Positions 17,370 to 26,045 of a DNA stretch of 64,000 bases are shown piece after piece. Origin of the DNA: Bryobacterales bacterium (GTDB lineage: Bacteria; Acidobacteriota; Terriglobia; Bryobacterales; Bryobacteraceae); the NCBI GenBank assembly GCA_020852175.1, contig JADZBH010000030.1, forward strand, positions 1 through 64,000, read 5' to 3'. Within the stretch, counting starts at the first letter, position 1. Every line of letters starts with the position of its first letter. A model generated the notes under the pieces. The model saw only the letters and a program-made list of their open reading frames with translations, was not told the origin of the DNA and did not search any database. The position numbers were made by a program, and so were the translations under genes.

Positions 17370-18212
17370 ATGCCCGATCCCTTGTGGCCGCCCGGCCCCA
17401 TGGTCACCGAATCCGCCGTGTGGGAGCGCGTGGGGGGCGACCCGATGGCGATGCTGGACGGCGCCGGGGGCGAAGCGCGGCTGCGCGGCATCTACGAGGA
17501 ATACGCCGCGGCGGCCCAGCGCCATGGTTTGCCCATCCTGCTCTGCGCGCCCACATGGCGGGCCAATCGGGAACACTCCCAGCCCGGTTGCAACGCGCGC
17601 GCCCTTCGCTTCATCGCCGGACTGACATCCTGGCACGCCGCTCTCATGGGCCCGCGCGGCGACTGCTATACGCCTCAGGCCGCCCTGGACCGCGTCGAGG
17701 CGCGGCGCTTTCATGAGTGGCAGGCCGGGGAGTTGGCTGGCGCGCGGCTGGTTATGCTGGCCACATTTCCGGCTGTCAGCGAGGCGCTGGGCATTCTCGA
17801 CGTGCTGCAAGCTCCGGCCGTGGTCAGCTTCGTTCTCACCGCCGCAGGTACTTTGCTTGACGGAACGCCGGTGGAGCGCGCCATGGAAGAGATCGACGCC
17901 GCCGCTCCGTGCCCTCCGGCCGGCTATTGGATCAACTGCACGCACGCCGGCATTGCGCTGGAAGGATTGCGGCGGGCGGCCGCGCGCGGGGAGATCCGCC
18001 GCTTGCTGGGCATTCAGGCGAACGCCTCGCCGCTTGAATCACGTGATTTCGCCCAGGCGCGGGAGTTCGCCAACCAGGAGCCTGCCGCTTTCGCCGAATC
18101 CCTTCTCGTCTTGCAGCGCGAGTTCGGCCTGCGTGCGCTGGGGGGCTGCTGTGGCACGCGGGCCGCCCATCTGGAGGCGCTCGCCGCGCGGTTGCGGCAG
18201 CCGCCGGGCTAG
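17370..18212 (+). CDS. Homocysteine S-methyltransferase family protein
   Basis: A 280-residue single-domain enzyme of the zinc-dependent Pfam S-methyl_trans family. The zinc ligands are visible: C190 in WINCTH and the C260-C261 pair in GGCCGT. The usual N-terminal DGG-type motif is replaced by the divergent MVTESAVWER, so the methyl donor pocket may differ from MmuM/MetH. Possible roles are methionine formation from S-methylmethionine or another methyl donor, or a demethylase role. Divergent from ilvA; its stop codon shares the CTAG tetranucleotide with the convergent gene at 18209. Confidence 0.78.
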   Translation: MPDPLWPPGPMVTESAVWERVGGDPMAMLDGAGGEARLRGIYEEYAAAAQRHGLPILLCAPTWRANREHSQPGCNARALRFIAGLTSWHAALMGPRGDCYTPQAALDRVEARRFHEWQAGELAGARLVMLATFPAVSEALGILDVLQAPAVVSFVLTAAGTLLDGTPVERAMEEIDAAAPCPPAGYWINCTHAGIALEGLRRAAARGEIRRLLGIQANASPLESRDFAQAREFANQEPAAFAESLLVLQREFGLRALGGCCGTRAAHLEALAARLRQPPG

Positions 18213-19138
18213 CGCCGCGTGATCTGAATGTTCGAATTCGACGTGCGCAGATTCACCGTCGGGCCGCCCGCGCCAATCCTGCCCGCCAGTTCGGACTTTG
18301 ACTCCGTCTGTCCCCCAACGGGGAATTCGCTCCTTACGCGCCCGCTGGAGGTGGACGCCATGAGATACATCCCCGACTCGGGCACCTTCAAGTTGATCGG
18401 CCCGTTGGAGGAACGCACCTGAACGTCAGTGTTCACCTTGTCCAGCGCCAGCCGCACAGGCCCGTTCGACGTGCGGATCTTCACTGGACGTGAGGAGTCC
18501 AGGCCGGCCGCGCTGACGTCCACGGGGCCGTTCGATGTGGTCACGTCCACCACCCCCTCGACGCCATCGGCGTTGATCGGGCCGTTCGACGTTTGCGCCA
18601 CCAGCGCTCCGGAAAAGCCGCTGATCGTCAGCGGGCCGTTTGATGTGCGCGCGTCCAGGTCGCCTTTCAGGTCGCGCACCTTCAGCGGACCGTTCGACGT
18701 CAGCAGCCGCGCCCGCCCTTCCGTACCCTCGACCGAAATCGGGCCGTTCGATGTCTTTACTTCTCCCAACACCACTTTTCGGGGAAGATGCACCATGAAC
18801 TTCACCCCGGCGTTTCCGCTCCAATCCGTCCATCCCGGGCGGCTGGCCTTCACCGACACCACATCCGCGGTGTGCAGGATGTCGATTTGGATATCGTCCA
18901 ACCGGCTACGATCGCTGGCGTACTTCTCGCCGTGAATCTCCACCCTGTCCCGGTCCCACCCGGTAATCTCCACGGAGCCGTTAAAGCCCTCGAGCGTGAA
19001 CCGTCCGCCGGGCTTCAGATCGTAGGCGTAGTCGAAGGGTTCGCGGAACCGTTGTCCGCCGCCCACCGCTTCGGCCAGGTCGCAGGCGGAAAGGCAGGCA
19101 ATCGCGGTGAATACAGCGGCAAGCTGGAGATGTCGCAT
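18209..19138 (-). CDS. DUF4097-type lipoprotein with SNGP beta repeats
   Basis: A 309-residue predicted lipoprotein: the signal peptide ends in the lipobox LSAC with C19 as lipidation site. The mature protein is a regular beta-solenoid of the DUF4097 ('putative adhesin') type, with repeats containing TSNGP(I/L/V) about every 17-20 residues from roughly 130 to 270. DNA copies of the repeated GGGCCGTTCGAtGT-like block are visible on the plus strand. Acidobacterial DUF4097 proteins are often envelope-stress or anti-sigma linked elsewhere, but no sigma factor lies nearby. The 3' ends of this gene and the methyltransferase gene overlap by 4 bp. Confidence 0.82.
   Translation of the reverse strand: MRHLQLAAVFTAIACLSACDLAEAVGGGQRFREPFDYAYDLKPGGRFTLEGFNGSVEITGWDRDRVEIHGEKYASDRSRLDDIQIDILHTADVVSVKASRPGWTDWSGNAGVKFMVHLPRKVVLGEVKTSNGPISVEGTEGRARLLTSNGPLKVRDLKGDLDARTSNGPLTISGFSGALVAQTSNGPINADGVEGVVDVTTSNGPVDVSAAGLDSSRPVKIRTSNGPVRLALDKVNTDVQVRSSNGPINLKVPESGMYLMASTSSGRVRSEFPVGGQTESKSELAGRIGAGGPTVNLRTSNSNIQITRR
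18430..18760. repeat. Internal coding repeats of the DUF4097 gene
   Basis: Six near-copies of a 14-base block, approximately GGGCCGTTCGATGT on the plus strand, begin near 18463, 18531, 18580, 18636, 18690 and 18735, spaced about 45-68 bp apart. They encode the SNGP turns of successive beta-coils. Spacing is a multiple-of-codon repeat and the copies have diverged at third positions, so this is protein-level repetition and not a recent tandem duplication. Confidence 0.6.
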
Positions 19139-19249
19139 CGTGAGAACTCCTTGTTGAAAAGTACGGACGAACCCCGCCGCGAGTTTGTTCCGTTAATATA
19201 AAGCCGCCGGAACCTTCCGCGGACCTTCCGGGCCGGTCTCCCCATGCGT

Positions 19250-19257
19250 GCTAGTCT
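19250..19257 (+). promoter_or_regulatory. Possible -10 box for the pyruvate carboxylase gene
   Basis: GCTAGTCT lies 38 nt before ATG 19296, giving a leader of about 32 nt. It matches the GCTAnnnT pattern seen upstream of other genes in the window. No strong -35. Confidence 0.3.
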
Positions 19258-19295
19258 GGAAATCTCCCCCCTGGCGGCAGCCGGGTCTTTCCACT

Positions 19296-22200
19296 ATGAA
19301 GAAGGTTCTCGCCCTCAATCGAGGGGAAATTGCGATTCGAATTTTTCGTGCGGCCAATGAACTCGGCATGCGCACCGTTGCGGTCTATTCCCAGGAGGAC
19401 CGTCTCAGCCTCCACCGGTTCAAGGCCGACGAGGCCTTTCTGATTGGTGATGGCTCCGGCGGACGGCGCAAACTTGGGCCCGTACAGGCTTACCTCGATG
19501 TTGAGGGCATCGTAGCGCTGGCCAAGGACAAAGAGGTCGATTTCATCCATCCCGGCTACGGTTTTCTCTCCGAGAACCCGGCTCTGGCCCGCGCCTGTGA
19601 AGCCGCCGGAATCACTTTCATCGGCCCCTCGGCCGGGATTCTCGACCTTCTGGGCGACAAAACCGCCGCGCGCCGCCTGGCCGAAAAAGCAGGCATCCCG
19701 GTGATTCCCGGCACGGCAAAACCGGTCACCAAACTGGCCGAAGCCGAAAAAGCGGCCCAACGCATTGGATTTCCGCTCATCATTAAAGCGGCATTCGGCG
19801 GCGGCGGGCGAGGCATGCGCGTCGTGGAAGCGGCTTCGGAGCTGAAGGGCCTGCTGGAGGAAGCCACGGCGGAAGCGTTGGCCGCCTTTGGCAACGGCGC
19901 GGTTTTCCTGGAACGGTTCATCCGCCGTCCGCGCCACATCGAGGTCCAGATTCTCGGCGACAAGCATGGCAACATCGTTCACCTGTATGAGCGCGACTGT
20001 TCCGTGCAACGCCGCCACCAGAAGGTGGTCGAGGTCGCACCCGCCGTTTCGCTGGACCGCGTCGTTCGCGACGACATCACGGCCGCCGCCGTCAAGCTGT
20101 GCAAGGCGGCGAACTATTACGGCGCCGGCACCGTCGAGTTCCTTGTCGATTCCGACACGAACGGCTGGTTTTTCATTGAAGTGAATCCTCGCGTGCAGGT
20201 GGAGCACACCGTCACCGAGGTGGTCACCGGCATCGACATTGTCCGTTCGCAGATTCTGATCGCCATGGGCGAGCGTCTGAACGGCCCTGAAATCAACATC
20301 CCCAAACAGGAGGCGGTGGAACTGCACGGCTATGCGTTGCAGTGCCGCATCACCACCGAGGACCCGGCCAACAACTTCGTTCCCGACTACGGCAAGATCC
20401 ACACCTACCGCTCTCCCGCCGGATTCGGCATCCGTCTGGACGGGGCCAGCGCCTACGGCGGCGCGGTGATCACCCCTTATTACGATTCGCTGCTGGTGAA
20501 GATCACCGGCTGGGGCCAGAACTTTCCGCAAGCCTGCCAGCGTATGGACCGGGCTCTCCGCGAATTCCGCATCCGGGGTGTCAAGACCAATATTCCCTTC
20601 CTCGAAAACGTGGTGAACGACGGGACCTTTGTCTCAGGCCGCGCCACCACGCGGTTCCTGGACGAAAATCCGCATCTGTTTCACTTCAAGGCCCGCAAGG
20701 ACCGCGCCACCAAACTGCTGACCTACATCGCCGAGGTGAGCGTGAACGGCAACCCCGAGGTGGCTGGCAAGCCTCACCCTCCGGTCTTCCGCGCCGCGCC
20801 CATCCCGGAATTCGACATCAGGCCCCAGGGACCGCCCAAAGGCACCCGCGATCTTCTGCTCGAAAAGGGGCCCGAGGCCCTGGCCGGGTGGATGCGTTCG
20901 GAAAAGCGCCTTCTCCTTACCGACACCACCTTCCGCGACGCTCATCAGTCCCTTATGGCGACGCGCATGCGCACCTACGACATGCTCGCCATCGCCCCAT
21001 ACGTTGCCCAGCACCTCTCCCAGTTGTTCAGCATCGAAATGTGGGGCGGCGCCACGTTCGATGTCGCCATGCGCTTTCTGCACGAAGACCCCTTCGAGCG
21101 CCTGCGCAAGCTGCGCACGGCCATCCCCAACATCTGCTTTCAGATGCTGCTGCGCGCCTCCAACGCCGTGGGCTACACCGCCTACCCGGACAATGTGGTG
21201 CGCGAGTTCATCGCCGAAAGCGCCGTCCAGGGCATCGACATCTTCCGTGTCTTCGACTCGCTGAACTGGCTGCCCAACATGCGCGTGCCCATGGAGGCCG
21301 CGCGCAAATCAGGGCGCGTCTGTGAAGCCGCGGTCTGCTACACGGGCGATATTCTCGACCCAAAGCGCGATAAGTACCCGCTGGAATACTACGTCAAGAT
21401 GGCGCGCGAGCTCGAGCGCATGGGCGCGCACATTCTCGCCATCAAGGACATGGCCGGCCTGTTGAAGCCGTTCGCCGCGCAGCGGCTGGTGAAGGCGCTC
21501 CGGGACGCCGTCGGCCTGCCCGTCCACTTCCACACGCACGACACCTCGGGCATCGCCGCGGCCAGCTATGTGCAGGCGGCGGGCTCCGGAGTGGACGCCG
21601 TCGATTGCGCCATCTCCTCCATGTCCGGCACTACGTCGCAGCCCAACCTGAACTCCCTTGTCGCGGCCTTCGCCAACACGCCGCGCGAAACGGGTCTGGA
21701 TGCCGCTGCCCTGCAAAAGTGCGCCGACTACTGGGAGACCGTTCGCGCCTGGTATGCCCCGTTCGACGAGGCGCCCAAGTCCGGCACGGCCGAAGTCTAT
21801 CTGCACGAGATGCCCGGCGGCCAATACACCAACCTGAAGGCGCAGGCCGAATCCATGGGGCTGGGCGAACGCTGGCCCGAGATCGCCCGCATGTACGCCG
21901 ATGTGAACATGGCCTTCGGCGACATCGTCAAGGTGACTCCTTCCAGCAAGGTCGTCGGCGACCTGGCGTTGTTTCTGATCTCGCACGGCATGAGCATGGA
22001 GGAGTTTCTGAACCTGGGGCCCGATCACTCCGTGAACATCCCGAACTCGGTGGTGGAGATGTTCCAGGGTTCGCTTGGCGAACCCGCGGGCGGCTGGCCG
22101 AAGAAGACCGCGCAGGTTGTTCTCAAGGGGGGCAAGCCGCAGAGAGGGCGTGCCAGCGCCCGCATGCCCGCGGCCGACCTGAAGGCCGCCGCGGCGACGC

Positions 22201-22757
22201 TCGAAAAGAAACTCGGGCAAAAACCGGCAGCCACCGGCCTGATGTGCTACCTGATGTACCCCGAGGTTTACACGAAGTTCGCACGCAACCAGGCCCACTG
22301 GGGCGATGTGGATGTGCTGCCTACTCCCCAGTTTTTCTACGGCATGAAGAACGGCGAGGAGATCACCGTCGAGATCGAATCCGGCAAGACCCTGATCGTC
22401 AAGTTCCTCACCATCGGCGAGCCTCACCCCGATGGCACGCGCACGGTGTTCTTCGAGTTGAACGGCCAGCCGCGCGAGGTGACCATTCGCGACAAGGCTC
22501 TGGAGGTGCACCAGTCCAGCGCGGAAAAGGCCGACCCCAATCACGCCGGACACGTCGGCGCGCCCATTCCCGGCGCGGTTTCCAGCATCAGCGTCGAGGC
22601 GGGCGCCAAGGTGGCCAAAGGGGACAAACTGCTCATCATGGAGGCCATGAAGATGCAAACCACCGTTTCGGCCCCCGTCGCGGGCAAGGTGTCGCGCATC
22701 TGCATCCACACCGGCCAGAGCGTCGAACCGAAGGACCTGCTGCTGGTGATCGAATAG
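19296..22757 (+). CDS. pyc: Pyruvate carboxylase
   Basis: Biotin enzyme that carboxylates pyruvate to oxaloacetate; about 1153 residues from ATG 19296 (MKKVLALNRGEIAIRIF; an upstream GTG is open but adds only 16 residues and no motif). The order is that of single-chain PYC. First comes biotin carboxylase (about 1-450, with the FGGGGRGMR ATP loop). Next is the carboxyltransferase barrel (about 540-810, starting DTTFRDAHQSLMATRMRT). Then comes the PYC/OADA region. The biotinyl domain ends the protein, with the modified lysine about K1119 in EAMKMQ. Anaplerotic, cytosolic. No separate accC/accB is needed. Confidence 0.95.
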   Translation: MKKVLALNRGEIAIRIFRAANELGMRTVAVYSQEDRLSLHRFKADEAFLIGDGSGGRRKLGPVQAYLDVEGIVALAKDKEVDFIHPGYGFLSENPALARACEAAGITFIGPSAGILDLLGDKTAARRLAEKAGIPVIPGTAKPVTKLAEAEKAAQRIGFPLIIKAAFGGGGRGMRVVEAASELKGLLEEATAEALAAFGNGAVFLERFIRRPRHIEVQILGDKHGNIVHLYERDCSVQRRHQKVVEVAPAVSLDRVVRDDITAAAVKLCKAANYYGAGTVEFLVDSDTNGWFFIEVNPRVQVEHTVTEVVTGIDIVRSQILIAMGERLNGPEINIPKQEAVELHGYALQCRITTEDPANNFVPDYGKIHTYRSPAGFGIRLDGASAYGGAVITPYYDSLLVKITGWGQNFPQACQRMDRALREFRIRGVKTNIPFLENVVNDGTFVSGRATTRFLDENPHLFHFKARKDRATKLLTYIAEVSVNGNPEVAGKPHPPVFRAAPIPEFDIRPQGPPKGTRDLLLEKGPEALAGWMRSEKRLLLTDTTFRDAHQSLMATRMRTYDMLAIAPYVAQHLSQLFSIEMWGGATFDVAMRFLHEDPFERLRKLRTAIPNICFQMLLRASNAVGYTAYPDNVVREFIAESAVQGIDIFRVFDSLNWLPNMRVPMEAARKSGRVCEAAVCYTGDILDPKRDKYPLEYYVKMARELERMGAHILAIKDMAGLLKPFAAQRLVKALRDAVGLPVHFHTHDTSGIAAASYVQAAGSGVDAVDCAISSMSGTTSQPNLNSLVAAFANTPRETGLDAAALQKCADYWETVRAWYAPFDEAPKSGTAEVYLHEMPGGQYTNLKAQAESMGLGERWPEIARMYADVNMAFGDIVKVTPSSKVVGDLALFLISHGMSMEEFLNLGPDHSVNIPNSVVEMFQGSLGEPAGGWPKKTAQVVLKGGKPQRGRASARMPAADLKAAAATLEKKLGQKPAATGLMCYLMYPEVYTKFARNQAHWGDVDVLPTPQFFYGMKNGEEITVEIESGKTLIVKFLTIGEPHPDGTRTVFFELNGQPREVTIRDKALEVHQSSAEKADPNHAGHVGAPIPGAVSSISVEAGAKVAKGDKLLIMEAMKMQTTVSAPVAGKVSRICIHTGQSVEPKDLLLVIE

Positions 22758-22779
22758 CGTCATCGAGTAGATTCGAGGT

Positions 22780-23367
22780 ATGGCGCCCGCGGGCCGCTCC
22801 ACCGCCGTTACCGTCCTTGGCGTCGTCTTCCTGTCGCTTGGCGGAGTGTGGCTGCTCGGCGTCCTGCTGCAAGGCGCCTTCCTCGCGTTTCTCACCGCCA
22901 TGCGGCCCGGAGGCATCGCCGCGGGCGAGGTGGCGGCCAACCCGCACACACCGTCCGCCATCCGCCACCTGCTCCAATACGCGGGGCTCTGGTGGCCGCT
23001 CAGTTTCACCGCCGCGCTCGCGCTGATCGTCTCTTCGATCGCGCTGCTTCGCCGCCGTCCCTGGGCCCGCGTGGCATTTCTTCTGGTTGGCGGCGCGGGA
23101 ATCGTCTATTCGGCTGCCGCCCTGGCGGCCTCGGCCTCGCTGGCGGCCTACTTCCGCTCCGCCCATGCCGGCCTGGAAAAGTTGGGCGCGGGATCGGGAC
23201 TGCCCGCCATGGCGGCGTTCGTGGTGCTCATGGTCGGCGCGAAGTCAGCGCTGTTGGGAGTCTTCTTCGGCTGGATCCTTTGGAAACTCACGCGTCCGGA
23301 CGTGAAGGCCGAGTTCGCCAGGACCCGGCCGGGCCCCTCCGTCCCGGGCGCCGGGCAGGGGATTTGA
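22780..23367 (+). CDS. Hypothetical membrane protein (four helices)
   Basis: 195 residues with four hydrophobic segments at about 8-33, 70-88, 97-120 and 141-166. A periplasmic or cytoplasmic loop follows the first helix, and the C-terminal tail is basic and proline-rich. I do not recognise the family and see no catalytic motif. It starts 22 nt after pyc on the same strand and may be cotranscribed with it. Codon pattern and hydrophobicity support a real gene. Confidence 0.65.
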   Translation: MAPAGRSTAVTVLGVVFLSLGGVWLLGVLLQGAFLAFLTAMRPGGIAAGEVAANPHTPSAIRHLLQYAGLWWPLSFTAALALIVSSIALLRRRPWARVAFLLVGGAGIVYSAAALAASASLAAYFRSAHAGLEKLGAGSGLPAMAAFVVLMVGAKSALLGVFFGWILWKLTRPDVKAEFARTRPGPSVPGAGQGI

Positions 23368-23373
23368 CCGCTT

Positions 23374-23382
23374 TGCTACACT
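23374..23382 (+). promoter_or_regulatory. Possible extended -10 for rpmE
   Basis: TGCTACACT contains the TGn extension and a TACACT hexamer; it lies 36 nt before ATG 23419. A TTGACC seven bases further upstream is too close to serve as its -35, so an extended -10 promoter is the simpler reading. Confidence 0.4.
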
Positions 23383-23418
23383 AGTCTGGTAGTCTGCACG
23401 AAAGGATTTTCCCCCTCC

Positions 23419-23655
23419 ATGAAAGCCGGAATTCATCCCGCTTACGAGCAGGTCAATGTGATCTGTGCCTGCGGGAGTCAGTTTAAGACTGGTTCGACCC
23501 ACAAGGGCGATATTCGCGTGGAAATCTGCTCGAGCTGCCACCCGTTCTTCACGGGTAAGCAAAAGCTGATCGACACCGAAGGCCGCGTCCAGCGGTTCAC
23601 CAAGAAGTACGAAAAGGCTCGCGCCACGGCCGAAGCCAAGAAGAAGGTCAACTAG
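23419..23655 (+). CDS. rpmE: 50S ribosomal protein L31 (zinc-binding form)
   Basis: Structural protein of the large subunit central protuberance, 78 residues. The start [19 protein letters not shown] and the block [15 protein letters not shown] are diagnostic. C16, C18, C37 and C40 form the zinc site, so this is the C+ form rather than the zinc-free paralogue used in zinc starvation. The tail [15 protein letters not shown] is lysine-rich. Preceded by an AAAGGA-type ribosome-binding site. Confidence 0.96.
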   Translation: MKAGIHPAYEQVNVICACGSQFKTGSTHKGDIRVEICSSCHPFFTGKQKLIDTEGRVQRFTKKYEKARATAEAKKKVN

Positions 23656-23659
23656 TTCC

Positions 23660-24304
23660 ATGCGGACGGCGCGGTGGGGAGCGGCTGTTGTGCTCGCCGC
23701 CGTACTGTGCGCGCCTGCCGCCGCGGCGGAAAAGCAGAATCTGTTCAATGGCAAGGACCTCACCGGCTGGAAGATGACCGGATGGGGCAGCTTCGCCGTG
23801 GAAAATGGCCTGCTGAAAACCGTTGACGGCATGGGGCTGCTCTATTACGAGCCGTCCCGGTTCGGCAACTGTACCATCCGGGCCGTCTTCAAGACCACGG
23901 GCTCCCACGGCAACTCCGGCGTCATCATCCGCTTGCCGGAACGGCCTACGGACGCTTGGTACGGCGTCCATAACGGCTACGAGGTGCAAATCGACTCGCG
24001 GGGCGATGAGTGGCATGCCACCGGCGCGCTCTATTCGCTCAGCAAGACGAAGATGGGCTATCAGAAGCCGCCGGGCGAGTGGAACACCATGGATATTACC
24101 CTGGACGGCCAGCGCACCACGGTCCGCTTGAACGGCGTGGTGATCAACGAGTTCGAAGGCAGCCAGCCGGTGCCCGAACGGAAGACGTGGTACGAGCCTG
24201 TCCGCGGTCCGCGCCCCGACTCCGGCTACATCGGCCTGCAAAACCACGACCCCGCCTCCGTTGTCTACTTCAAAGAGATCAGCGTCATCCGCGGCGGCGA
24301 TTAG
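23660..24304 (+). CDS. Secreted DUF1080 (3-keto-disaccharide hydrolase-like) protein
   Basis: 214 residues with signal peptide about 1-23 (ending PAAAAE). The rest is one concanavalin-like DUF1080 domain starting NLFNGKDLTGWKMTG, with conserved GNSGVIIRLP, YEVQID, GEWNTMDITLDG and YIGLQNH segments. Family members bind or hydrolyse sugars in the periplasm and are abundant in Acidobacteria and Planctomycetes; some cleave 3-keto-glucosides. It starts 4 nt after rpmE and may share its transcript. Substrate not predictable. Confidence 0.85.
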   Translation: MRTARWGAAVVLAAVLCAPAAAAEKQNLFNGKDLTGWKMTGWGSFAVENGLLKTVDGMGLLYYEPSRFGNCTIRAVFKTTGSHGNSGVIIRLPERPTDAWYGVHNGYEVQIDSRGDEWHATGALYSLSKTKMGYQKPPGEWNTMDITLDGQRTTVRLNGVVINEFEGSQPVPERKTWYEPVRGPRPDSGYIGLQNHDPASVVYFKEISVIRGGD

Positions 24305-24313
24305 GACGCGCGG

Positions 24314-25069
24314 CTACCCGTTTGGGATTCCGTACCACTCCGCCGCCACACCCCCTAAAACCGCTTCGCGATAGGCCATTGTCCGCGGCCCCATCGACTG
24401 CGTGAAGCAGGCGAGCGACTCTTTCCACGACGCTCCGCGCGCCAGCGAAAGCGGCCAGTCGCTGCCATACATCGCGCGCCCCTCGCCGAACAGCCGTAAG
24501 GCCGTTGCGATCCACGGTTGGTAACGCTCCACGCGCCAGCCCACGCTGGAAGGCCCCGATCCCGCTGGATCGCCCTCCGGGGCGTCGTTCAGCAGGCCGT
24601 TGATTTTCAAGCGTACGTTGGCGCAGGCGGCCAGTTGCGTCATGCCGTCCAACCACACCGGATCGGGACGCGACGGTCCCGGCCCCGGATCGAACCGCGC
24701 CCCGCCAGCGCGCAACACGGTGAGCCTCGCCCGGGGGTGCTCCGCCGCGAACCGCGCCACCGCGCCCAGCGCGAGCATCCCGCATGACACCTCGGCCACC
24801 AGTCCTCGCGCCGACGCTTCGTGGATCGCTTCGATGTTGGGCCACCGCGCCTCGATCGCCAACAGCCGCGGATGGTCCGGCGCCCCCGGCACGCCGCATA
24901 CGCCTCGCAGCCAGTCCACACGCGCCGCCAGTGCAAGATGACGCTCGCTCTCCTCACGCGTATAGTGCCAGGGGCACAGCAGCGCTCCCTCAAAACGGTT
25001 GCGGCGGAGAATGGGTCCCAGCGTCTCCGGGCTCTGGTCCAATAGAGGAATGCTCGCGTCGAGTCTCAC
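24314..25069 (-). CDS. Amidohydrolase-2-like TIM-barrel protein lacking the HxH metal motif
   Basis: About 251 residues from GTG 25069, which has a GGGAAG ribosome-binding site; the frame is open further up but overlaps the divergent lipoprotein gene. The C-terminal YGSDWPLSLARG motif, including the metal-binding Asp, and the general barrel layout identify the amidohydrolase-2 family. The N-terminal strand that normally reads IDxHxH is LDASIPLLD, so both histidines are missing. The middle histidines are also sparse. It is therefore probably catalytically altered or inactive. Divergent from the lipoprotein gene at 25122. Confidence 0.7.
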   Translation of the reverse strand: MRLDASIPLLDQSPETLGPILRRNRFEGALLCPWHYTREESERHLALAARVDWLRGVCGVPGAPDHPRLLAIEARWPNIEAIHEASARGLVAEVSCGMLALGAVARFAAEHPRARLTVLRAGGARFDPGPGPSRPDPVWLDGMTQLAACANVRLKINGLLNDAPEGDPAGSGPSSVGWRVERYQPWIATALRLFGEGRAMYGSDWPLSLARGASWKESLACFTQSMGPRTMAYREAVLGGVAAEWYGIPNG

Positions 25070-25121
25070 AGTTTCAGCTTCCCGGAACAGGGCCCCGGTG
25101 CGCAACGTATGCTGGAACAGA

Positions 25122-26039
25122 ATGCACCGGAGAAGTCTAGTCGTCTGCCTGGCCGTGCTTACGGCCGCTTCCTGTTCCCGCAAGCCTGCCCCATCCCCGC
25201 TGGGAATCGACGCGCAACTGGCGGCCATGACGCCGCGCGAGGCCACCGTGCTGGCGGGCTTCCGCATGGACCGCATCCGTTCAAGTCCGCTCTACGAGGA
25301 GTATTTTCGCGGCCGTCTGCCCGGCGCAGGCGATGCGGCGGGCGAGTTGATGCGATTCCAGGAACAGGTGGATGAACTTCTCGTGGCCGTCTCGGGGCGC
25401 GAAACGCTGGTTCTTGCCCGCGGGCGATTCGACCGTGCGGCTGTCGAACGGAAGCTCCGCGACTCCGGGGCGGCTGAGACCAGCGTGGCGGCACACAAGG
25501 CGTTCGGCGGCAGCAACGCCCTCTTCGTACCGCTCGATGGGGGCTATGCCCTGGCCGGTCCGCGGACGCTTGTGGAGGACGCCCTCGGGCGCGCCGGCCA
25601 CACCGTCGCCCTGCCGGCCCGATTTTTCAAGCCCGCACAGGAGATTCCCTCCGCCAGCCATGCCTGGGTGATCAGCGTCGGCCAGCTTCCCCCGCTCGCG
25701 ATCCCCGAACGGAGCAATCTCGCCAACCTTCCCCGCGCGCTCGAACGGGTGGAACTCGCCACGGCTTCCGCCGATCTCGGCAACGGCATGAAGCTTCATG
25801 CGGCAGCTACCTGCACCACGGAAGACGATGCACTCCAGATTCAAACCCTGCTGCGCGGCGTCATCGGCATGGCGCGACTTTCAGCGCCTGCGGATCAACG
25901 GGAACTAAGGGCGGCCTTCGATAGAATCCAAGTGGCGCAGAGTGAACGCACCGTCACCCTGAGCGCCAACCTTCCCGCGGATCTGGTCGATTTGCTGGCC
26001 GGGGCGCTTGGCGTCCGCCGGGGAGAAACGGGCCGCTGA
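25122..26039 (+). CDS. Hypothetical lipoprotein
   Basis: About 305 residues from ATG 25122. The signal peptide ends at the lipobox AASC (C at about residue 18), followed by SRKPAPSP, consistent with an outer-membrane-retained lipoprotein. The mature part has a repeated alpha-beta layout (MTPREATVLAGFRMDRIR, ELLVAVSGRETLVLARG, then YALAGPRTLVEDALG). This recalls uncharacterised DUF-type proteins of Acidobacteria that test whether a score is stored per chain; no catalytic motif was found. TATGCT 8 nt before the ATG may be a -10, implying a leaderless transcript. Function unknown. Confidence 0.65.
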   Translation: MHRRSLVVCLAVLTAASCSRKPAPSPLGIDAQLAAMTPREATVLAGFRMDRIRSSPLYEEYFRGRLPGAGDAAGELMRFQEQVDELLVAVSGRETLVLARGRFDRAAVERKLRDSGAAETSVAAHKAFGGSNALFVPLDGGYALAGPRTLVEDALGRAGHTVALPARFFKPAQEIPSASHAWVISVGQLPPLAIPERSNLANLPRALERVELATASADLGNGMKLHAAATCTTEDDALQIQTLLRGVIGMARLSAPADQRELRAAFDRIQVAQSERTVTLSANLPADLVDLLAGALGVRRGETGR

Positions 26040-26045
26040 GCCCCC

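Noticed and set aside
17160..17945. Long N-terminal extension of the ilvA frame
   Set aside because: It crosses the leader terminator and overlaps the methyltransferase gene; the internal ATG 17159 has a strong ribosome-binding site and matches family starts.
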